Both the position numbers and the translations under genes were made by a program. Positions 1 through 5,417 of a stretch of DNA of 8,396 nt are shown here, piece after piece. The notes under the pieces were generated by a model that was not told the DNA's origin, did no database searches, and was given only the letters and a program-made list of their open reading frames with translations. Source of the stretch: Rubrivirga sp. Lineage in GTDB: Bacteria; Bacteroidota; Rhodothermia; Rhodothermales; Rubricoccaceae. The first letter of the stretch is position 1; each line of letters begins with the position of its first letter. The stretch covers positions 1-8,396 of the forward strand of contig JAAXJP010000501.1 of NCBI GenBank assembly GCA_012269805.1. The letters run 5' to 3'.

Positions 1-344
1 CGCGCCACGAACCGCGCCTGGGGGCCGGCGGCTACGCATCGAGCCGCGGGGGGGCGGCGGCCGCCGTTCGCACGCCGACCCGCCGCGGCGGCCTCGGCCG
101 GACGCTGGCGCTCGCGGCAGCAGCGCGGGCCGTCGGCGTGCGGCCCGTGCTGAGCGCGGCGTTCGAGAGCGGCGTCGGACTGCGGGGCGTCGCGGCGCTC
201 GCGGCGGCGACGGGCGCCGAGCCGGCGGGCCTCGACACCTACCGCTGGCTCGGCGCCGACGTCCTCCCGCCCCTCCCGTTTTCGCGCCCGACCGTCGACG
301 TCCCCGGCCTGTTCGCGTCGCCGCTCACGGTCTCGGTCCCGTGA
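1..344 (+). CDS. menC: o-succinylbenzoate synthase, C-terminal part (5' end outside window)
   Basis: This is the last 113 codons of a MenC-type enolase-superfamily enzyme, read in the frame starting at base 3 and ending at TGA 342-344. MenC dehydrates SHCHC to o-succinylbenzoate in cytoplasmic menaquinone synthesis. The identification rests on the C-terminal barrel signature SAAFESGVGL (nt 156-185) followed by GLDTYRWLGAD, which matches the family pattern of S-S-x-x-E-S-x-x-G-L and then G-L-D-T. It is supported by the following gene, menE. The metal-ligand residues lie upstream of the window. An oddity: where E. coli MenC has VIKPTLTG (catalytic Lys235), this protein reads VRTPTRRG, so the Lys position is Thr (ACG, nt 72-74). 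The fragment may therefore be a divergent or damaged enzyme, or the base may be a sequence error. The stop codon overlaps the menE start by 4 bp. Confidence 0.85.
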   Translation, partial: RHEPRLGAGGYASSRGGAAAAVRTPTRRGGLGRTLALAAAARAVGVRPVLSAAFESGVGLRGVAALAAATGAEPAGLDTYRWLGADVLPPLPFSRPTVDVPGLFASPLTVSVP

Positions 345-1708
345 CCGTCCCCGACCCCGTCCGCCGGCACGCCGACGCTCGCCCCGGCGCGCGCGCGCTC
401 ACGACCGGCGCCGAGACGTGGACGTGGGACGACCTCGACGCCCGCGTGGGTGAGGTGGCGGCCCGATTGGTGGCGGGCCCCGAGCGTGTCGCCGTCCGCG
501 CCGAAACGTCGCCGGCCCTCGTCGTCCTCGTCCTCGCCGCCCTGCGGGCCGGGACCGTCCTCGTCCCGCTCTCGACGCGCTGGACGGCCGCCGCCGCCGG
601 CGACGCCCGCGACCGCCTCGGCCTCGACCGGGCGCTCGCCGCCGCCGACCTCGCCCGCCTCGGCGCCGAGGCCGCAGGACTCGACAGGGGAGACGCGCCG
701 CCGATCCCGCTCGACCGCCCGTTCACCGTCGTCCACACGTCGGGCTCGACGGGCACGCCGAAGGCTGTCCTCCACACGGTCGGCAACCACGTGTGGAGCG
801 CGCGCGGCGTGATCGAGGCGCTGGGCGTCACGAGAGAGAGCCGGTGGCTGCTCGATCTCCCGCTGTATCACGTCGGCGGGCTCGGGGTCGTGGTCCGCTG
901 CGCGCTGGCGGGCGCTACGATCGCGGTCCCGCCCCAGGGGGTCGGGCTGGCCGAGAGCGTCCGCCGGCTGCGCCCGACGCACGCCTCGCTCGTCGCCACG
1001 CAGCTCCGCCGGCTCCTCGACGCGGGCGCCGACCTGAGCGGCCTCGACGCCGTGTTGCTCGGCGGCAGCGCCATCCCGGCCGATCTGTTGGACGAGGCCG
1101 TCGCGCGCGGCGTCCCCGTCGTCACGAGCTACGGGATGACGGAGATGACCTCGACCGTCACGGCGGCCCCGCCCGGCGCGGGCCGAGCCGAGCTCGCGAC
1201 CTCGGGCCGGGTCCTCCCGCACCGCCGGCTCCGGATCGCCTCGTCCGGCGAGAGCGCGGGGGGCGCCCCGACGCTCCACGCGGGGCTCCTCGGCCCCGAC
1301 GGGCTCCGGCCTGCGGGCGAGTGGCACGCGACCGGCGACGTCGGGCATCTCGACGCCGAGGGGCGGCTGGTCGTGACCGGGCGCGTCGACCTCCAGTTCG
1401 TGTCGGGCGGGGAGAACGTGCGCCCGGAGGCGATTGAGGCCGCGCTGCTCGCGCTCGGGGGAGTCGGTGAGGCCGTCGTCGTGCCGGTGCCGGACGCCGA
1501 GTTTGGCGCGCGGCCGGTCGCCTTCGTCCGCCTCGACGGCGGCGCCGAGGCGGACGGAGACGCCTTGGCCGACGCGCTCCGTGTGTCGCTGCCGGGCTTC
1601 ATGGTCCCGGTCGCGTTCCACACGTGGGCCGGGGCGGAGGGCCTAAAACCGGACCGCCCGGCGCTCACGCGGGAAGCGGAGCGCCGGGCGGCGAGGTCAG
1701 GCGATTAG
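341..1708 (+). CDS. menE: o-succinylbenzoate-CoA ligase (acyl-adenylate-forming enzyme)
   Basis: A 455-residue ANL-superfamily ligase that adenylates o-succinylbenzoate and joins it to CoA in menaquinone synthesis in the cytoplasm. Visible motifs in order: ATP-binding loop TSGSTGTPK (residues 133-141), SYGMTE (263-268), TGD (331-333), the hinge GRVD (347-350), GGENV (356-360), and a C-terminal LKPDR (435-439) whose Lys436 is the expected catalytic lysine of the usual GKxxR motif, with Leu replacing the Gly. The length fits MenE, which is shorter than most acyl-CoA synthetases. The start is GTG at 341, giving a GTGA overlap with the menC stop. No Shine-Dalgarno is visible, so translational coupling is likely. 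Without menC beside it one could only say AMP-binding ligase; with it, the MenE call is good. The gene ends 22 bp from the convergent ppiD-like gene. Confidence 0.9.
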   Translation: MTVPDPVRRHADARPGARALTTGAETWTWDDLDARVGEVAARLVAGPERVAVRAETSPALVVLVLAALRAGTVLVPLSTRWTAAAAGDARDRLGLDRALAAADLARLGAEAAGLDRGDAPPIPLDRPFTVVHTSGSTGTPKAVLHTVGNHVWSARGVIEALGVTRESRWLLDLPLYHVGGLGVVVRCALAGATIAVPPQGVGLAESVRRLRPTHASLVATQLRRLLDAGADLSGLDAVLLGGSAIPADLLDEAVARGVPVVTSYGMTEMTSTVTAAPPGAGRAELATSGRVLPHRRLRIASSGESAGGAPTLHAGLLGPDGLRPAGEWHATGDVGHLDAEGRLVVTGRVDLQFVSGGENVRPEAIEAALLALGGVGEAVVVPVPDAEFGARPVAFVRLDGGAEADGDALADALRVSLPGFMVPVAFHTWAGAEGLKPDRPALTREAERRAARSGD

Positions 1709-1730
1709 GAGAGAGGCCGACGCCCCGCCC

Positions 1731-3803
1731 CTACAGCAGGTCGTTCCGGAAGTCGTCGACCTCGGCCTCGTTGCGGAGGCCTTCGAGCCACGCCTGGAGG
1801 ACGCGCTGGCGCTTGCGCTGGAGGACCTGTTCGCGGAGCCCGTTGCGGGCCTCGGCCGTGAACTCGCTGTCGGTGGCGCCCGTGAGCGACGTCGTCCGCA
1901 CGACGAACGCGGCCTGGTCGCCGGCGATGACCCCGCTCCGCTGGCCCGGCTGGAGCCCGAAGACGGCCCCGACCGCGCGCGGCTCGACGCCGTAGTTCGG
2001 GATCGTGCCCTGCACCATCGTGAGGCCGGACGCGGTCTCGACCTCGGTCCCGGCGGCGGCGGCGACCGCGTTCAGCGACGACGCGCCGCCGAGCGCGTTC
2101 TGAAGGGCGGCCGTCTGGACCTCCTTTTTTCGCTCGGTCAGGACGGCGGCCTCGACCTGGCCGCGGACCTCGTCGAACGGCGCCGGGCCGGCCTCGCGGC
2201 GGTCGACAAGGCGGGCCACGATAAAGCTGCCGCCGGCGTCGAAGGGCTCGGAGACCTGGCCCACGTCGGCGCGGCGGAGGAACCGGAAAAAGTCGCGCCC
2301 AAGCTCGAGACCGGGCACCTGCGGCTGGCCGTCCTGGACCTCGACCGGTGTCGGGGCGATGCCCCGCTCCTGAGCCTCCTCGGCGAAGTCGCGGTCCTCG
2401 AGCTCGATGAACGCGGCGAAGTCCTCGGCCTCGCCGAGCACGCGGCCGAAGTCGGCCTCGACCGGCCGCTCGATCGGGACGAGCTGGACCTCGGACGTGG
2501 CCCGGTCCTCGACCAGGATGAGGTGGACGCCGAACGGGCTCTGGACCGGCCCGATCACCTGACCGACGGGCGCGGCGAAGGCCGCCTGCTCGAAGGCCTC
2601 GACCATCCGGCCCTCGCCGAACCAGCCGAGATCGCCGCCCTGGGCCCGGTTGCTCTGGTCGTTCGAGTACCGGCGGGCGGCCGCGGCGAACGAGAGCTCG
2701 CCGCTGTTGATCTGCTCGCGGACCTGGCGGGCCTGGTTCTCGGAGGCCTCCGGGAAGAGGATGTGGCGGGCCTTGACGGCCGTCGCGTCCCCGGGGCGGA
2801 CGCCCTGGATCCGGGCGACGTAGGCCCGGTCGCCGGCCACCACCGGGCCGACCACGCGGCCCTCCGTGAGGTCGGAGTAGACGGCGGAGGCCAGCTCGGC
2901 CGGAAGGTCCCCGGCGGCGACGAACTCGGGGTCGACGGCGGCGCCGAACGAGTTGCGGCGAGCGAACGCGACCGGGTCGGGCGCCTGACGGAAGCCCTGG
3001 ACGAGGCCCTGGAGCTCGGTCGTCGCGCGCGCCGAGTCGGCCGCGGTCGGGGCCTTGTCGAAGGCCACGTACTCGATGGAGTACGACGCGTCGCGCTCGA
3101 AGTCCTCGATGTTGTCGTCGTAGTAGCTGCGGAGGTCGCGGTCGGAGACCTCGACCTGGTCGTCGGGCACGGCGGCGTAGCGGAGCGCGACGAACTCGGC
3201 GGTGGCCGTCCGGTTCTGGCGGACGAACTCGGCCTGGAGCTCGGACGGCGTCACGCGCGTCGTGGCCGTGATGAGGGCCGAGAGCTTGGCCTGCCGGCGG
3301 TTCCGGCGGACCTGCTCCTCGATCGCCTGGAGCTGCTCGGCGAACTGGGGGTCCTCGACGACCTGCTGGAGCGCGGCCCGGTCGACGCCGCCCTGGCCGT
3401 CGGGGAAGACCTGCGCGATGAGCGGGTCGGGGGTCGGGCCCGTGATCAGCTCGAACACCTCGTCGTCGGTGACCTCGACGCCGAGCCGGTCCATCTCGCG
3501 CTCGACGAGCGCGTTGTCGACGAGGCTGTCGAAGACGCGGTCCTCGATGTTGCGCTGGAGGGACCCGTTGACCTCCAGGCCCTGGGCCTGGTAGGCGTCG
3601 AGCTGCTGGTCGACGGCGCGCTGGTAGAGCTCGCCCTCGATGGGCTCCCCGTCGACCTCGCCGATCACGCGGCCGTCCGGGCCGAGGCCGACGGCGTCGA
3701 AGGCGCCGGAGTCCTGGAGCGCCCAGAGGCCGCCGAAGGCGACCACCAGAACGCCGACCATGAAGCCGCCGGCGCGCTCGCGAATGCTGTTCATCACTCC
3801 CAT
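1731..3803 (-). CDS. ppiD: PpiD/SurA-like membrane-anchored peptidyl-prolyl isomerase (parvulin foldase)
   Basis: A 690-residue periplasmic chaperone/foldase. Residues 1-12 are a short basic cytoplasmic end. Residues about 13-29 (GFMVGVLVVAFGGLWAL) form one membrane anchor, and the rest should face the periplasm. Residues about 45-200 look like the SurA/PpiD N-terminal chaperone helices. Residues about 343-434 are the best parvulin domain, with ARHILF at the front, GGDLGWFGEGRM in the middle and SPFGVHLI at the end. The stretches about 241-335 and 500-560 (GQVSEPF, FIVARLVDRR) resemble degenerate parvulin modules, and about 585-640 may be another. The family helps outer-membrane and secreted proteins fold. 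The ATG at 3803 is chosen because GGAGG lies 9 nt upstream; the alternative ATG at 3794 would be 18 nt away. The gene stands alone after a 383-bp gap from the sigma gene. PpiD is the closest named relative, although orthology to the E. coli gene is not shown. Confidence 0.88.
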   Translation of the reverse strand: MGVMNSIRERAGGFMVGVLVVAFGGLWALQDSGAFDAVGLGPDGRVIGEVDGEPIEGELYQRAVDQQLDAYQAQGLEVNGSLQRNIEDRVFDSLVDNALVEREMDRLGVEVTDDEVFELITGPTPDPLIAQVFPDGQGGVDRAALQQVVEDPQFAEQLQAIEEQVRRNRRQAKLSALITATTRVTPSELQAEFVRQNRTATAEFVALRYAAVPDDQVEVSDRDLRSYYDDNIEDFERDASYSIEYVAFDKAPTAADSARATTELQGLVQGFRQAPDPVAFARRNSFGAAVDPEFVAAGDLPAELASAVYSDLTEGRVVGPVVAGDRAYVARIQGVRPGDATAVKARHILFPEASENQARQVREQINSGELSFAAAARRYSNDQSNRAQGGDLGWFGEGRMVEAFEQAAFAAPVGQVIGPVQSPFGVHLILVEDRATSEVQLVPIERPVEADFGRVLGEAEDFAAFIELEDRDFAEEAQERGIAPTPVEVQDGQPQVPGLELGRDFFRFLRRADVGQVSEPFDAGGSFIVARLVDRREAGPAPFDEVRGQVEAAVLTERKKEVQTAALQNALGGASSLNAVAAAAGTEVETASGLTMVQGTIPNYGVEPRAVGAVFGLQPGQRSGVIAGDQAAFVVRTTSLTGATDSEFTAEARNGLREQVLQRKRQRVLQAWLEGLRNEAEVDDFRNDLL

Positions 3804-3812
3804 GTCGATCCG

Positions 3813-3817
3813 CCTCC
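3813..3817 (-). promoter_or_regulatory. Shine-Dalgarno of the ppiD-like gene
   Basis: GGAGG on the - strand, 9 nt before the ATG at 3803. It is the only clear ribosome-binding site in the window and decides between the two in-frame ATGs at 3803 and 3794. Confidence 0.7.
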
Positions 3818-3952
3818 GCGGAGTCTGTCTCGATCTCGAAGTCGAACGGCGCCGTCGCAGGGATCGTGCGAGTCACGAGGCACGCGACGCCAGTAACCAC
3901 AAACGAGCCAGCACGTGTGGGCCGGCTCGAAGGGGCGGAGAAGATACGGGAG

Positions 3953-3979
3953 CCCCCGGGGAGGGCCCGGGGGAAAAAA
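3953..3979. repeat. Perfect 8-bp inverted repeat next to a T6/A6 run
   Basis: CCCCCGGG (3953-3960), loop GAGGG, CCCGGGGG (3966-3973), then AAAAAA on the + strand (3974-3979). For transcripts on the - strand, the direction of both flanking genes, the U-run comes before the hairpin, so this is not a standard terminator. It lies about 150 nt upstream of the ppiD-like start and could form a structured leader. Confidence 0.55.
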
Positions 3980-4012
3980 CGGAGGAGTCCCATCCAGCAG
4001 CCCCATCGGCCC

Positions 4013-4041
4013 GGCCGCCGAGGCGGCCCGCCTCGGGCGGG
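4013..4041. repeat. Three overlapping, mutually exclusive inverted repeats
   Basis: Three hairpins compete for the same 29 bases. The first is GGCCGCC/GGCGGCC (4013-4019 with 4022-4028). The second is CCGAGGCGG/CCGCCTCGG (4018-4026 with 4028-4036; about 7 bp can pair around a 5-nt loop). The third is CCCGCC/GGCGGG (4027-4032 with 4036-4041). The 9-base word of the second also forms the core of the hairpin after the moxR gene at 8183-8208. A terminator or attenuator role in the sigma-ppiD interval is possible but unproven. Confidence 0.5.
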
Positions 4042-4148
4042 GCGTGGAGACTGGGGGGAGCGCGGCGTCCGAAAACGATGAACCGAGACCGGGTCTCCCC
4101 AGGCCTCGGCCCATCGCTCTCTCTCTCCCTCTCGGGAGTCGGGTGCGC

Positions 4149-4184
4149 GGCGCGCGACGGGAGCGCCCGCTCGGGGCGCGCGCC
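4149..4184 (-). terminator. Hairpin just after the sigma-factor stop, without U-tract
   Basis: Outer arms GGCGCGCG (4149-4156) and CGCGCGCC (4177-4184) pair perfectly over 8 bp, with an inner GAGC/GCTC stem. The structure begins 2 nt after the TAG (4187-4189) of the sigma gene. No U-run follows, so it is either a U-less terminator or a 3'-end-protecting structure. Confidence 0.4.
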
Positions 4185-4186
4185 GT

Positions 4187-4960
4187 CTAGGCGGCCACGG
4201 CGTGCTGGTCCATCCGCCCGCGGAGCGTCCGGAGCGTCTTGGAGAGGATCTGCGAGATCCGCGCCTCGGTAAGGTGGAACTCGCCGGCGATCTCGCGGAG
4301 GGTCAGGCCCTCGAAAAAGTAGAGGTGGACGATCCGCTGCTCCCGCTCGGGGAGCCGCTCGACGAGGGCCTCGACGAAGGCGTAGAGCGAGCGGCGCTCG
4401 GCGTCGGCGTCGGCCGGCTCGACGTCGGGGGCCGGGAGGGTGTCGATGGGGGAGGGCCGGTCCGTCCCCTGGCCGTCGTAGAGCGACAGGGCGAACCGCT
4501 GCTGGGCGTCGCCGAGGAGCCGGTTGTAGGAGCGGACGCTGACGCCCAGCCGCTCGGCGACTTGGGCCGCCCGGGGCTCGTCGCCGAGCTCCTGCTGGAG
4601 CGTCTGGGCGGTCCGGTTGGCCTCGGCCACGCGACGGCGGCGGTCCCGGCTCAGGCAGTCGATCGTGCGGAGAAAGTCGACGAGGGAGCCCCGGATCCGG
4701 CCGTAGGCGAACGACGCGAACGGCGTGCCCCGCGAGGGGTCGTAGCTCCCGAGCGCCTGGAGCATCCCGAGCATCCCCGCGTTCTCGAGGTCGGCGTAGG
4801 AGGCCAGCGGGTGGTCCGGCAGCGCGATCCGGCGCGAGAGCGAGCGGACGAGCGGGAGCGCGGCGACGGCCACGGCGCGGGCGTAGTCGTCGGCTCGGGA
4901 GCCGGCCGCGTCGCGCTCAGCGCAGTAGCGTTCGACGGCGTCTTGGAGCGAAGAGGTCAT
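4187..4960 (-). CDS. FliA/WhiG-type (sigma-28 group) RNA polymerase sigma factor
   Basis: A 257-residue group 3 sigma factor that directs RNA polymerase to an alternative promoter set. Region 2 spans about residues 30-105, with the signature YADLENAGMLGMLQAL (55-70) and SFAYGRIRGSLVDFLR (83-98), the arrangement typical of FliA/WhiG proteins. Region 3 is about 108-155. Region 4 is about 193-247, with the helix-turn-helix LTLREIAGEFHLTEARISQ (219-237) for the -35 box. The length is as expected for FliA. It starts at ATG 4960; no Shine-Dalgarno is visible and the next Met is at residue 63, far inside region 2. It follows a small membrane-protein ORF by 32 bp. No flagellar or chemotaxis gene is in view, so a motility role is not supported here; FliA-like sigmas also run development or stress programs in other bacteria. 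Confidence 0.9.
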   Translation of the reverse strand: MTSSLQDAVERYCAERDAAGSRADDYARAVAVAALPLVRSLSRRIALPDHPLASYADLENAGMLGMLQALGSYDPSRGTPFASFAYGRIRGSLVDFLRTIDCLSRDRRRRVAEANRTAQTLQQELGDEPRAAQVAERLGVSVRSYNRLLGDAQQRFALSLYDGQGTDRPSPIDTLPAPDVEPADADAERRSLYAFVEALVERLPEREQRIVHLYFFEGLTLREIAGEFHLTEARISQILSKTLRTLRGRMDQHAVAA

Positions 4961-4992
4961 AGTCGTGAGCGGCGCGGCCGCGTCCGGCGGGG

Positions 4993-5151
4993 TCAGGCGA
5001 GGCGCGAGCGGCCCGCCGGGCGGACGGCCAGCGCGGCCACGGCGAGCGCGGCGGCGGCGAGTCCGAGGGTCTCCAGGAGCGACGCCGCCGGTCGCGCCGC
5101 GAGCGCGGCGAGGCAGAGGACGGCGGCGGAGCGGAGAGACCAGGCGGGCAC
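4993..5151 (-). CDS. Small hydrophobic protein, probably membrane-inserted (52 aa)
   Basis: I do not recognise this protein. It is an open frame from GTG 5151 to TGA 4993-4995, starting MPAWSLRSAAVLCLAALAA. Residues 8-19 are hydrophobic, and residues 25-43 (LLETLGLAAAALAVAALAV) are long enough for one membrane helix, followed by a basic tail (RPAGRSRLA). Codons are almost all G- or C-ending and are drawn from the set used by neighbouring genes (GCC, CTC, GTC, GCG), while the other frames read as Arg/Pro/Gly-rich. The frame is open upstream to a stop at 5257-5259, but GTG 5151 is the only usual start I find. There is no Shine-Dalgarno. It lies 32 bp before the sigma-factor gene on the same strand, so co-transcription is likely. 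Ala/Leu-rich translations also arise by chance in GC-rich DNA, so this stays a candidate. Confidence 0.45.
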   Translation of the reverse strand: MPAWSLRSAAVLCLAALAARPAASLLETLGLAAAALAVAALAVRPAGRSRLA

Positions 5152-5244
5152 GGGTGAGGTAGGAGGCGTGCTCGGTCCTTCCGCAAGGGCGGTGCCATCG
5201 TCCGCGCGCGGCGCCGCGGGCCCTCGTCGTGGCTCCCCCCGGGC

Positions 5245-5292
5245 TCCATCACCCGCTCACGATGGAACGCTCCGGCGTCGTCTCGTTCCATC
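5245..5292. promoter_or_regulatory. Three GATGGA/TCCATC half-sites, including a perfect 9-bp spaced inverted repeat; possible operator
   Basis: GATGGAACG (5261-5269) and CGTTCCATC (5284-5292) are exact reverse complements 14 bp apart, with arm centres 23 bp apart, about two helical turns. A further TCCATC (5245-5250) faces the left arm 10 bp away. The arms hold four A/T bases each in a very GC-rich setting, so they are not simple GC noise. The site lies about 95-140 bp upstream of the small ORF that precedes the sigma gene. It could be an operator for a dimeric regulator or an RNA hairpin; nothing in the window names the binding protein. Confidence 0.4.
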
Positions 5293-5352
5293 AGAGGGCT
5301 CGGGGTGCCGCTCTGGGTCGGTAATCGTCCGGCGCCTCCTCCGCCCCAATCA

Positions 5353-5399
5353 ACCGGCGCGGCCGGTACGGATTCGTAACCCCGCCGGTAGAATCGGCG
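5353..5399 (-). terminator. Two small hairpins downstream of the kynureninase-like gene
   Basis: CGCCG/CGGCG (5383-5387 with 5395-5399, 7-nt loop) comes first after the stop. It is followed by ACCGGC/GCCGGT (5353-5358 with 5362-5367, 3-nt loop), after which the transcript reads UUGAUU. This is the most terminator-like place after the gene, but the stems are short and the U-run is poor. Confidence 0.3.
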
Positions 5400-5417
5400 T
5401 GGCGCGGGGCAGATTCG

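Larger units (their letters stand above)
3804..4186. other. 383-bp intergenic region between sigma-factor gene and ppiD, rich in inverted repeats
   Basis: I see no convincing gene here. Reading frames that cross it are Arg/Pro/Gly-rich and lack the codon pattern of the neighbours. It holds a complex hairpin just after the sigma stop, a short CT repeat (4117-4126), three overlapping inverted repeats at 4013-4041, and a perfect 8-bp hairpin next to an A6/T6 run at 3953-3979. On the - strand it must contain the sigma transcript end and the ppiD promoter and leader. No good TTG/TAnnTTTG (Bacteroidota-type) or -35/-10 pair stands out. Confidence 0.6.

Noticed and set aside
239..1621. A 460-codon open frame on the - strand opposite menE
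   Set aside because: Its translation is Arg/Gly/Ala/Asp-rich with no domain, while the + strand carries all ligase motifs. Long antisense frames are expected in DNA this GC-rich.
1685..1730. GGGCGG/CCGCCC pairing across the menE end as a bidirectional terminator
   Set aside because: Only 6 bp, with a loop of over 30 nt and no U-run.
2523..3896. A 457-codon open frame on the + strand opposite ppiD
   Set aside because: It is an antisense shadow of the ppiD-like gene, a low-complexity Gly/Val/Asp/Leu translation without motifs.
1705..3993. A 762-codon open frame on the - strand overlapping ppiD in another frame
   Set aside because: It is dominated by Arg, Pro and Gly with no recognisable domain; the 690-residue frame has the anchor, parvulin motifs and a Shine-Dalgarno.
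4117..4126. CT dinucleotide repeat as a phase-variation tract
   Set aside because: Only five units, in no reading frame and with no promoter elements around it.
4917..5291. A 124-codon frame on the - strand starting MERDDAGAF, which begins inside the spaced inverted repeat
   Set aside because: It runs into the sigma gene in another frame, is Arg/Pro/Ser-rich, and its codon pattern is unlike the neighbours. The 52-codon frame in the same place looks more gene-like.
5325..5363. Possible promoter TTGATT followed by GATTAC on the - strand, after the kynureninase-like gene
   Set aside because: Spacing does not fit either the sigma-70 or the Bacteroidota TTG/TAnnTTTG pattern, and only fragments of the boxes match.
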